Below, piece after piece: positions 1 to 13,000 of a stretch of 64,000 nucleotides of DNA (position 1 is its first letter; each line of letters begins with the position of its first letter). Below the pieces are notes generated by a model that worked only from the letters and a program-made list of their open reading frames with translations, was not told the origin of the DNA and did not search any database. The translations under genes were made by a program, and so were the position numbers. The stretch covers positions 8,698,501-8,762,500 of the forward strand of contig JAILWY010000005.1 in assembly GCA_022113835.1 (NCBI GenBank), read 5' to 3'. Origin of the DNA: Atopsyche davidsoni. Taxonomy: Eukaryota; Arthropoda; Insecta; Trichoptera; Hydrobiosidae.

Positions 1-3000
1 AAAAACAATTGGAAATCGCGACAGCAAATTTTTTAACTAAGATAGTTTTAACAATAAGTCTAAAGAGTCAAAAACCTCTCATTACCTCAGTAAAAATCCG
101 AGTAGTTACTATAACCGTTAAGATTTTGTAATATATATACTTTACCCTTACCTTATATTGTGAACGTGGATTAATCGTTTAAAATGTTTTTACATTCAAA
201 TTAGACTATATCAAAATTAAGTTGATATACTTATAGTTCTAATAAAAAATATCACCTTAGGACATAACCTGTAATATTTTTTTTATTATCTCGAAGTTGT
301 TCACACTTCACAGCGTTCGGATCAACACATCATATCCATAACGTTCTAATCATGTTTCTCGTTTTTTTGCATGCCTGATAATGATAATCTACCAACCAGA
401 CTATTGTTTAAAAGGTTCTATACAATTAATCTTTCGTTGTATAAAAAAAACGAACATACGAGAAAGGAACGAAGACTGATAGTTCACTCATAAATTTACA
501 CCGTTTTTTTAGTACTGTATTTAGATGTTGTATTGTAATAATCTAAAGTTTAAACTCGTTTTGGTAAAGACTTAAACACCTAGCATTTTCTTATAAATGC
601 TAACTTAAATATTTAGATACATTTAGGTGGCATTTGGCAAAAAGTCATGAGCTTAGAAAGTATATTTTTTCATTGATACGAAAATTTTAATTTTAAAGTA
701 ACTGTAAAAATAGCGAATATATTTACATTATTGCTGAGTAATACTCTGTGACTGTTCTTTCATACTTTTGTGTCTAAATATTTGACAAGGCATGTATCGT
801 GTTGTGTTTCCTCCATACATATTCAACGAGTCTAATGATCCGCCAGCAGGCGACTGGGAACTTCGAGATGAATGATCTGGCAGAGGCGACTCGGAGATAG
901 ATCTCTCACGCTAATTTGATCGATGGATCATTTCATTACAATTCCACATTCCACAACATTGTATCTTAACGCTGCCTATAATTATTTTGAATTTGCCAGC
1001 AAAAAAAACACGGATCACTTTTGTTTGCATTTTTTTACTAGTCTTTTTAATTACTCGTGTATTTTATATGAGAGTATAATTGAAAAAACAAGCATTAAGG
1101 ACTCAGAATAACTACATTAAAAAAAATGTAAAATTGCTCGAATCCTTAGTGAATTTTTAGTGATATTAATTTTATTACCAATTGAGTCAAATAGTTTATT
1201 GATATTTTTGGTACAATAATATAATTCGATTCGTTGTTTTTTTTTATCCTATTATTATATTGAATATATTACTATAACAAGCATTCGTTGTGAACAAATT
1301 AAAATGGACTTTTATCTATATTTCTAGGCGAATTATATAATAAAGGTTTATTTTTGTTGTTGTTATTAAGTACAAATAGTGAAAAAGCAGTACTATGCGG
1401 AGTAGCCAGATGTCGTTCAACCATATGGCAACAATCTTGCCCATAGTTTGTCGAAGCATACGGAGTATTTTCATACACAAGCGGGTAACCGAATTCGTGA
1501 AATACTCTGTGAGATGCCCATTTATGGTAATGTCGAACATCCACTTAGAAGATAACAGAGCCGGAAAGATTTTCCGAACACGCCAAATACGATGTGAAAA
1601 TAAATTCTTACGAGAAAGAAGCGAATATTGGAAATTCATTATTTGGAAACAACCGAGCTTGTACTTCTTCATACACGTGTAAAAATCACTAAATCTACGA
1701 TTAATCTGCCATTCATTCGTGGGTTGTTATTTTTGTGACTATTCTAACAATTAACTAGAATAATTCGTTATTGAATAGTTCAGATGAGAAGATTCGTTGT
1801 GGCAGGTTTAATCACATCCGAATGCATAAATATTGCTTCATAAAACCTTGTTTTCAGAATTAAAAATAAAAGTATCTAAGAAAACGTTCTCTACATTAAA
1901 AAACTTATCCAATATTTTTTTCTATAGCTAGAGTAATAATCAAGTTTTCCTGAAAGTACTCCAAGTAAATGTTTTAAACAGATATCATGCTTTTGAAAAA
2001 TAGCAAGTACGGTAATCACACATTTTTTTTCCTCTGAATAGAAATCTAGTTTTTGGGGTTTTTTTATGCGTGATTGGCATTGATTGACGTCTTCGAACTA
2101 CCAAAGCAGGTTCATGTCGAATATTATACCTACATCGATTAGAAGTAGCCGGCTTGTGTTCTATTCCCCCCTGCGTTATTTTCATACGTGCTCCATGTAC
2201 GTTCATTGAACGCCAAGACCAGGTTTCAGCACGCCACTTTATCTGTCAATACTCGGAATGGTTCCTAACCTAACAATGATCCGCTGGAATCCTCTTAATT
2301 TCAAAACAAACTTATAATACGTGCTCTGCATACTGATTACTGGACTCCGGACTTAGTAGCAACCGCCTTTTTAAATCTCGGCTTAATTACAGCTCATAGT
2401 TTTAAACTGACGAGTGTCAGTAGTGATAGAAATATTATGATGTATAATTTTCTTCCTACGCCTTTATCAATACGACGCAGTAATATTTGATGTGTCTATC
2501 GTAAATAATTTGTGCATCATTAAACTAGTATGTGAATCAATCTTATAGTTATATCAATTTAAAATACAGGTTGTTCTATAAATCATCTAAAAGGGGAAAG
2601 TAAGTGTATATTATTGAAATAAAATAATAATTGAAATTTTATTTATATTTTCATCAATTAAAATATTATGTTTAAGATATGCAAAAATACGTGTCCAAAA
2701 ATAATTTATGTTGAGAAATCTTTCAAAAATTGTACATATTTAATTTTTTTATTGAAATGTATTTTCATCTTATTCCTTTAAGCACTATTTTAAAACCAAA
2801 GTAAAAAGTGAAATAATTTTAATGGTGAGGAAGTGAGTCTATTTGTCTTTTTTGAGTGACACCAAAAGTTTTGAAACAGCCTGTATTTACATTTTTATGA
2901 AATAACCAGCCTAGCTCCCTCACGAATAAATTTGCATTTTTGACCACAAATAGGATTCAAACATATTTTCTACCTTCAGATCGACGGTCTGTTGCTTTTA

Positions 3001-3847
3001 TTACCTCATTGTGGGGGCAGTAGCTGAAAAACTACAACATCGTTTAACCCATTCAGACATGTACACATGCCTTTTTAATACATCATAATCCGTATGTTTT
3101 TCCAAAAACATGTTTTTATTTTGATTTTAAACAACTGCCTTCGTATAATAAAAGGTTATTACCTATTAAGATACCTTTTGGAATAAAAAATTAAGATTTT
3201 TTAGTAAGATTTACCTGCATATAATTATAAATTAATACTGTATATTGCTGAGCATTTTGATGTTACCTTTAACATTCATTAAAAAAAGTGTTTATTCATC
3301 TCATTTTCTTAAATGTAAAATTATAAAATAAATAAATAGAAATACTACAAGTAAAGATATACAACAGTGAATAAAAAAATGTTAATAAATCTCAAAGTAT
3401 TTATCGAAGATACAAAGACGTCTTTGATGACATAGCATGTCACTTGCGAGTAAAAAATGGGATAAATATTTAAGAATGTGCCCAATTTTGTCGAAACAGC
3501 TAGCTTATTTATAGTATTGAAAATAGAAGTAGGGGGCAAAATAATCGGAGAGTAAAAAAAGTGTCAATAAATTTGGTAGGTGACATGTAAACAACGCAAT
3601 CATATACCAAAGAAGGTGAAATATTGTTTTTGTGCAAAATGTGTAATACAGAAATGACTCTACTCAAAGTGAAAATAACAAGTACTTACGAAACAAATGG
3701 ATCTGGATCTAACGCGATTGCCAGCTAATCATAAATATTTTGAAGAAATAGAAATGCAGTTTCAACAAAAATGAAATCAATAAATTACACCATTTCAAGC
3801 GGTGATCCTTAATCAAGAGGTGTAAAGAAGAAAGTAAAGCCTCGAAT
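1..3847. other. 5' flank of the transporter gene, no supported gene
   Basis: This is AT-rich sequence without a convincing gene. Around 1.30-1.68 kb both strands are open in several frames, but none gives a recognisable protein. Around 2.04-2.28 kb there is a patch of more balanced composition with no clear product. A candidate MITE lies at 2.57-2.88 kb. The promoter and 5' UTR of the transporter should be at the right end of this stretch, but I see no clear TATA or initiator there. Confidence 0.5.
2566..2884. mobile_element. candidate MITE with short inverted ends
   Basis: The left end reads ACAGGTTGTTCTATAAA and the right end, reverse-complemented, reads ACAGGCTGTTTCAAAA, so the outer dozen bases form a near inverted repeat. 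Both ends are flanked by TA (or ATA), as for Tc1/mariner-like insertions. The interior is AT-rich and non-coding. The ends have diverged and the family is unassigned, so the call is tentative. Confidence 0.35.
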
Positions 3848-4039
3848 ATGGAGTCTCCGGACTCAGCGTGTTTCGGGCGCCACTCTTGCTCCCACCCTCT
3901 CGAAGACTCTGGCCTCGCCACCAGCGCGGATGCAGCCTCCTGCGAACTGGACTGCCAGGAGCTCCACTTTCAGGAGGAGAACTTCCCCGGGTTTGCAGAT
4001 GACGATGATGACGAGCCGCCCGAGATGGAACTGCCCAAG
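3848..4039 (+). CDS. transporter exon 1: acidic cytosolic N-terminus
   Basis: Codes for 64 residues with no membrane segment. It is Ser/Cys-rich at first and ends in an acidic run (DDDDDEPPEMELPK). It is GC-rich compared with flanking DNA and joins exon 2 in phase 0 (MELPK then APSR). The donor AAG/GTCATG is far from consensus. Reading on would add 27 residues and then a stop, so either this weak donor is used or exon 1 belongs to a short alternative product. Confidence 0.65.
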
Positions 4040-7000
4040 GTCATGAAGCTAAAATTTCATTTATTTTTACATATTTGTCAGATTTATTCAATCCATGATG
4101 ATTTAACTAATACTGAAATATAATAATTACATGAACGTTCATAGCCAATCATTATTATGACATTAGATATAAATAATTCTGCGTCCTCAATACGAGTTTA
4201 AATTACAGACAAAAATCAAATCCTTTGAGTCAACTATTTATAATATAAATTTAAAGAGTATAAATATATTGACAAATGATAATACAATAATACCGGCAAG
4301 AATGGCATCAAATATTTTTTAGTGAATTCTACAAAAGAGAATGTCATCCAATTTATTACGAGTTAAATTTATACCCTCCATATATTCAGCTTAATTAAAC
4401 TTTATTCTGTATCAAATTTACATACATTTCAAATAAATTTATACAACTTTTTCCATTCAAACGAATTGATCATAACTAAAATTTGATCTGAATTTACTAC
4501 TAACTGGTTTACAATCATTGACCATTTATTTTTTACTTTGAACTTTTTCTAGCAAAAAATTTGACACATTTTTAAAAGTTTCGACCGGCCGATACAAAGT
4601 TGGGGTTTGTAAACAAAACCATTTGTTCGACATACCTACTATAAAACTTCATATCTGGAGAGGGGAAGTCCCGGATATAATTAAATTTGCAGAGATTTCT
4701 ATAAAACCCCACAAAGCAAAGAAGGAATCTGCAATAATGGGAGGGCTGTCTTTGTAAAACCGGGGAATTCTCTTATTCTTGTGGCAAATTGACCGAATCT
4801 CAATAAATCTTATTTTTGCATCAACTTTAACCCAGTTTTTTTGTGTAAGGAAGATGCCTTGTTACTGGGTGCATCTACAATAACGTGTTTATATCAATTA
4901 AAAATGCCGTTTGCATAAATTCTACATTTTGGTATTATGCTTTATAGTGTGTTGTTATTCCAAAGAATATATCTGTTCATATAAATTAAGTAAAGTTTAC
5001 TTGGTGTTTAAGAAAAATAGCGAAATTAAAATAATAAGTTTCAGTTTTAACTTTCCGTATCTAAATATTTTAAAATCGATAATAAATTTATTAATACCTT
5101 TTCACCGTCTAGAATTATAAACTAAAATGAATAAAATAAATAGTTTGATATCAAAGTTTATAAAAGTATCCATGATATGTATTTTAATGTGAATTCAAGG
5201 ACTCTGGTCTTAAACAAAATATTTTTTATTGTAAGCAATCAGGCATCTTTCAAACATTCACAAATAAATCATTATCACAATGATCGATGACAACAATAAA
5301 TTTTTTAATGACTGAGCAGCACTCAATAAATTCGCTGGCAGCACATTTATGGTTACATTGAGTGTTTTACAGTGCGGTCACTATAAAATCATTATACACG
5401 TGAACCGGTACCAAACGTACCATTCGGAAGCTGTAAATGATCAATCATTAACCGATTTTTTATGTGATCCGAATATATGTTACGGAGTATTTGATCGGTG
5501 GATTGCTAATGGGGGATTCGGATATCGATTTGTTTTAAATTTGAAACATCGTCCCTGCACCAGGCGCCTTCCCGCGCGGCAAGTGGCCACTCCGGATATT
5601 GCAGCACGACCCTGCGCCAGCATTACTACCCCGAGGGCGGGTGGGGCTGGGCGGTGTGCGCGTGTGCCGCGTGCTCGCACGTGCTCGCGCACGGCCTGCA
5701 CGTGGCGGCCGGCCCCTGGATGCTGGAGGTCACGCGCCGCTACCCGCAGGCCAACATCGTATGCGCAGGTAAAAACTACCACTTTGCAGACAAAGTTGGA
5801 TGCAATTGGCTCCATCGCCGCTATCGAATATGGTGTAGCGGTCAGTGCAAATACACCGCTGCAATATTTGACTTGTTGTTAAGTGACCACCAACCTGTAG
5901 ATTACCATTTCAAAGGACGAAAGCCGCCATTGGCCTTGTCTTCGTGTTTTACGTTTTTATATCTTCTAAGTAAACACTGCCATTTAGTTTTATTAAGGCA
6001 GCGTCCGGTGTGTACTTTATCTATATGATTGCTGACCGACCCTTTGTAAAATCATCAATCATCATCATGACAATCATCTGGAGGATGCTATATTTATTGT
6101 TGCAAAAAATGTGGGCATAATAGTAAACCTTCAGCTATTTTACCAACGTCAAGAGTTTCTTTTTTTTTTGCTCATTCTGTGCAAGACTCTTTCATTTGTG
6201 ACGCGGTCAATCCATGGTATCTTAAGGATTCTCTTATATATCCACATTTCTGCCGCCTCAATTCTTTGCATAGTAGCTGTCTTTAGTGTCAAAGCTTCGA
6301 CTTTATAAAGAAGAACTGAGACACTATAACATTTGCTGAATCTCCAGCGAGATTTTAGTGTTATATCTCTTCAAATTATTGAACCATCAATGTACGCTAA
6401 CACCTAAACCATTTGTTGAAAGCTCCATAACCTGCGCGCACAACTAAGAGATAGCCACAAACCGTATTATAATCATAGAAATATATTTTTATCCTAAAAA
6501 TTATTAAAATAGGTACAGTGTTCTGAAATCCGTTTTCAGCATATGAACCTAGTTGGCTTTCAGATATGTTTGTTTGTGCTTTTACTGTCAGAGGCGAACT
6601 TCAAACTCTAACTTTGTGTGCAGCAGATTCTGGTGCGCTGCGCACACGGCACGAATACCTCATCAGCGTGAATAGCCCCTCGCCAGGTCACGTCTCCCCA
6701 CATATTTACACAATGGTGGATACCATAGGCTCAGCTGCTGGTCCCTATTACAGCATTCTGCGTGGCAAGCAGTATCTATCGGTATATAATTTTGCATATT
6801 TGAACCATAGGCGTATTGTTTCTCACTTGGTACGAAAAACTTAGTGCTTTGTAACACAATGCAATTCTGCAATATTCTTAGCCATTGTTCTCTTTTTTAT
6901 AAGAACCCACAGTAAATACTGCTAAATTATAATAATCCATTGTCAAGTAAAGGTTTTTTTTTGTTTACTCTGAAATAAATCAACATATTTTAAACTGACT

Positions 7001-10000
7001 TCTAATCTCAAGTAAATAAATTTACATATCTTTTTAATTCATTTTCTTTAGAAGGCGTTATTTTTTTAAATGGAGATTTAAAAAAATATGTGCAATGTAT
7101 TTTTAACGAATTGTTTTCTTTTATTGAAAGTATTATAAACTTGATATCTCAGTCGGTCATCATACCAACAAATAAACAAAAATGTTACATAAAGGTTTAT
7201 GATATTAACAGTATTTTTATCAAATTGTAAATTAATTTTAGTGGTGAATTTGTTTTTTTATTGTTTTCCAATTATCCATATAAGCGAAGCTTTACAAGCC
7301 CTAATGTCCAAAATTCAAATTAGCAGGAGTTTTATTGTTCAAAACCAATCGTTAAAGTTGCTTAATTAAATTGTATGAGCAAGCAGCAGCGGTCTCCGGT
7401 GCGCACTAACGCCATAAATATCGAGTCGCTATGTAAACACTACATAATGAATTTGCATACTGCTACTTATTGATTAGAGTACAAAAATACTTTTTTAACA
7501 AACCAACTAAGATATTTTTTTTTTAAAAATAAAATAAATAAATATATGTTTTAAGCATTACGTCAACTCTAAAAAAATCAACAATTTATGAGTGATATAA
7601 AATTATTACTAATATGATTAGGCACATGAGTTCACACATAGTAGATGATTATAGAAACTCTCTGATATAAAATTGAATATACCGTAAAACAAACTTGTAT
7701 ACTAGACAGTTATATTCAGAAGTTAAATATAACATTATTTTTTTGTTGAAAAATATTGTTATATTTATATATATTGTGTCTATTTTAAAAACTAAAACAT
7801 TTCCCCATAACTTATTTTTATTGATAATTAACTATTTCATAAATGAACCGACGATACTCGCCATTTGTGCTACATTGAGAGATTCTCTCGCAATGTTTAT
7901 ACTATTAAATAGATTTAGAGCCTTATTTAACTAATGGGGCCACCATTTTGTCCTCTGGCAATGCAAACGCTCTATCCGGTTCCTTTTCCGAATGTTTCCG
8001 GTCTGCCTCTTTCAGTTTTCCGCCAATAGTAGCCGCCCTAATGGCGAACTAGCCAAACGGGCTTTTTTTCTTTTCGGGTCATTTTCGCTTTGTGGTCATA
8101 CTGCTTCAATAAAAAATGTTTTGTCTGTTATTGCTTGTAAATATTCTTGATGTATTGAGGGGGCCATTTGAGATGTCTTCTAGGAAAACATTAATAGGTT
8201 TTTCTCCAGTAAATAGCCACGAAGTAAGCATTTTATATCTAAGATAAATTGTATTCTAAACCAACTTAGTAGTATTGTATTTTTGAGGCTAATATTTTTA
8301 AATACAACAAATTTAACAGTTTAGATTTAATATATTAGATGAGGAAAATATAGTCATTGAAAAATTAAATTTAAAAAAAGATGTTTTATACATATATCAC
8401 TCATCATAAGAAAGATCCAAACACAATAAAAAGCGTGTTATTAATATTTTTAACAAGTATTCTGTTATTTTAATAACTTTATTTATTATATTTGTACTGT
8501 AATGTGGTGTAAAATAAAAGTAAAATTATTAATTTTAGATTTTAAATCACAAATGCAAATTATACACTAAAACTATTTTTAAACGGACCTGCGTTTTTGC
8601 AAGAACATGAAATCTACTTTGAATAAATACAATATCTAAATAAATTAAGTTAGTTAAAAAGTTTAAAAAATACAATTTGATAGCTATCATAATAACTTGT
8701 ATTTTATACAGCACCTTCACTTTTTGCGTTTACCAATTTCTTGTCTTTTGAGTCTGTTCGTCTTTGCACTGTATTTACTTTTCTACCGTTCAAAAAGACT
8801 GTAAACAAGCAGTCAAGCGACTGTTCTCAATCTTCTCCACTGTGAAGTTTTTCTCATTTCCGCACCCACAAAATTAACTCGGCAGATCCCGACAATGGAG
8901 TGTCTGGTGGAATAGAACCAATAACCGTAACACGTGAGAATTACTTTCCCTGCTCTGCACTGTGCGGTAGGCAAGACTCAAAAAAAGATATTTAGATAAT
9001 ACATAAAAACTTTTACAATTACCCAAAGATATCTTCATGCTTTCAATTAAAGTAGGCATTAAAGAATCTAGCTCACGAAACCACTTGGAAATACTTATGA
9101 ATATATATGAATCATGAGACATTTCTGAAATGAAAAAATAATGGGCGCAGAGCGTGGAATATGTATATGTATAACCAGTAGAAAGACTGTAAGAAATGTC
9201 GATACTTTTAAAAATAATAAAACAGCCCTTTCAGTATAAGACTATAAAACATATTAAGATACCACTTTATAAGAATTGTAACAGGAAGTTGTACGTACTA
9301 TTTAAAATTAAATATTATTTTTAATACGATATCATATTGATACAAAATTAGTCTCTTGTCAAATTCAGCCACTTCAAAAATAATATACATATTGAATCGT
9401 CACTGAATCATTTAAAATATTAACAATTTTTTTATTTACAATAGTAACAGTAGCTTGAGAGTTTATTTGATATGAGTGCCCCCAATCCATCAGTTACCAT
9501 TAACGAGAGAAACGGCTCGCCCATATGTTGACGTGTTGGTGCACTCGAGCGGTTCCCATCAAATCTGTCCATCAAAATTCCATTTGTTTTCATCTCATCC
9601 AATTGCTTCTTCAGCCAGTGGAACCCGAATTTTTCTATAGAACCGTTTGCTTCCCATTTGTTTATATCTACACTAATAAAGATAATAATCGGGTCAGTCA
9701 GATAAAAGCCTCCGTTAACTTCTCTGCTCTCTCACCAGCACTGACGCATACCTCCCCTTCTGATTTCGATTTATTATCTTTCGGGCATCAACCCCACCAA
9801 ATATTTTTTTAGCATTATCAATGTTTTAAACAACTCTCATTTTAATTCGTGCGACATAAATACGTATATTATGAATACTTTAAAAATAAATCAGCTAGTT
9901 TTTTTTGCTTATAAGACTACATACACAATGAACCATATACATTTGATTTCTTGCTAAAATACTCATTAGTAATTTTACATTAAATATTATAGATTCAATA

Positions 10001-13000
10001 CACCAAATTTTCTAGTTGTGGTAGTATTTAAGAAAATTAATTCATGGTTATCATTTCATTTGAATTATTGTTTGCGTATTTGTTTAAAACAAAAAGTTTT
10101 AAGTAAGCACTACACAATCATGTCTGTCAGTTTATATGCAAATATATTTATTGTTTTTCTCGACCTCAACGTTAGATTTTTTTTTTTTGTTCATTTATAA
10201 TAACTCATTTGAATTGGTCATTGAATATTAGATAGCTTATAATAATCGTAGCATTCACAAAAGGAAAATCGTTAATTTTATGAAATGGCTTATAGATCTG
10301 CAGTTCGTACAAATTGCCTATGGATTCTGTGCCCATGTGGCCCGCGTATTAGAACTAAACTGAAATTCCGAAAGGTATTCGAGAGGGTGAGATATGCGGT
10401 AGATATCATTTTCTTTTAGAGGCAGTTTTATTACAATTACAGTATTTCTAGATCAGGCGGGTTCTATATTTTTTTCAATCCAATATGACTGGGGATGATT
10501 TGATTTCTTTTCAAGTATTATTTCCGGCTAATAGATCTAAAGAATGTTTGAAGAAAAAAAACTAACTCACTATTGGACAAAAAGTTCGTTTTTTACGGAA
10601 AATGTACTCTTTTTAAATTTCTAGATCAATTTTTAATAACTAAACTAATATATAAATAACTCTTTAGTAAAATTATATTACGCAATATTTCATCAAATAT
10701 ATTCTCATTTCTCCATAAAAGATATGCCTAAATTTTTTTAGCAAAAAAATATTATAACTTATCTTAATACAGTTTTTTCTCGTTTTTTTTATATTACTAT
10801 TATAATGCTTTTAGAAAGGGAAATAAAAAAAAAATTATTATTTTAGACTTTCTGCAATATAATATATACATATATATTATTTAAAAAAAATCATAATCAT
10901 GATAATTACTTCACGGTAAATAGTGGTACATATATAAAGTACAATAGCTTTACTATACAATATCATCGTAGACATACTTCATCTTTCTGAAAATATATAA
11001 TAACGAGCTGTTTATTGTGAGTTTGTAATTTTCTTATAAATCGAAAGGAACCGATTTAAATTATCGTAAAACATATGAAATTATCCAATTTAAAAGGCCA
11101 ATAAATAATAGTTATAAATACTTCATAAGCAGAGGTTTTATTGCAAAGATGTTTCATGTCTCGTTTAAAATCGTAAGTCCATTCTCTATGAGGCAACTCT
11201 CTCGGGTCCTCTTGCGCCAGGCAGATTGGCCAGCTGGAGCTAAAGGCTTCTCATCAACTATAATAATTGCAGTACTGGATCTCTGTGGACCTTTCTAGAA
11301 CAGTTCCATCTACGCAGAGTATCCCATTACTTTTCACCAGTTTATTTGCGTCCAATACATATTTTTTTACGTTGGTTTCTATTTTTCAAAAAAATTATCG
11401 GCCAGATCGAAATGAAATCCGGCACATTTGTTTGTATCAATCAGATATATATAAACAATTTCCCTGTTTTACCGAGTAAAAATATCAAGCTTGTGAAAAA
11501 TATGAAAACATATAAAATAACTATTAATTGTTTTTTGAAGCAAAGTAAAAGATTTAAACTTCGGTTGTATTCATAATTTCATCTTAAGAAAATGGCATAT
11601 ATTTATATTAAGATAGTGCATATATATCAAAACAAACTTTATTCACTGAGACATACATCATAAATGCTCAAAAATATAGTTCATTGGGTTGAACTAAATT
11701 CTATGTCCCCGTTTGCATATCATAAAAACATAAATAACATTTATTTCCAAAGTTACGGCAGTAAAACGCCACGTCCCTTGTTACCTGCATCCAGGGATGT
11801 CCAAATCTGAACCACTTCCTAAAGTTAAATTTGGTTACATTTGATACGGGACCGGCCATTCTTGGTCACACCGAACAAACACTTCTCCGAGAAGCCCTTT
11901 ATAAATGCCAGAGAAAGTCCATATGAGACTCCTACTCACACTTCAAGCTTCGCCATTATATTTTATCTTCTTTTTATATTCTTATTTTTTTCATGAATAC
12001 AACTGAAGTTTACTCTATCAAAATAGATCACCCTAATGCTTTTTAGTAAATAACATGTTTACCTGTAAAGTTTCTTCCTTTATACTAAAAGGTTTTTTTT
12101 ATTGATTATTTATTTATTCAGTTGAAAAAAGGATTCGAGATAAAATTCGTATATTGTGTTTGAACTTCCACAGTGTATAGATTTTATTTTTTTAAATTTA
12201 TTATTTAAAATAAACATCTCATAAGTCGGGTATAAATAAATATTTAACTCATATATAGTATAAGCATATCGTATCGAAAAATAATTGTGAGCAAAGAGCT
12301 CCGTGGACTTTTTTTCTGTAGAATTTTGAGTCCTAGATAACCCTTGTTAAATAAGTTTATAAATCAAACATAAAACCTTTTAAGACTTGAGTATTATGGA
12401 AAGGAACTCAATAAAAATGTGAGACCAATAAATAAATCACAAACGAAATTATTTATTCCAATATTTATATGCAAACTTTTCGTATTTACGTACACGTGCG
12501 GCCTATTTACTCTCATCCCTCTATTTCAAAAACCACTTGAATTTGCATACGAATTTACTTTAGTATATTTTTTCAAGAAAACCATTTTTCTTTTGGCTGC
12601 ATTTTGTTCGAGAGCATAATATAACTATAAATATGTTTGATTTATATTCGCTATAAGAGCGCTGCAGAATATCTATAAATATTTAGAAGATAAATATTCT
12701 GTGCATAATATGCATTCTCATCCCATCTAATATCTACTTTATTTTTATGATAATCCTTTGCTTTTTGTACTATTCACTTATGTGATCTGAACTGATCCTT
12801 CTAACGCAGCAGCTTAATCCGATGCCAATTAGTTTAACATCTTCTTGTGCATCATAGTGATTAGAAAGTAACGTACGATCAATTGATTTCTCACCAATTA
12901 AGAATACTACCACATGTTATATATGCCAATACCTTTTTCTCACCGGCTTTAATTATACATATTTATTTGTTATATGTATTATTTAAGGTTAACCAATCAG

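Noticed and set aside
1299..1682. Overlapping ORFs on both strands
   Set aside because: Three frames are open but no product is recognisable and there are no splice signals or conserved motifs. Not enough for a gene call.
5349..5882. 177-codon plus-strand ORF and a minus-strand partner
   Set aside because: They overlap transporter exon 2 in other frames and owe their length to its GC-rich composition. The EGGWGW frame is the real one.
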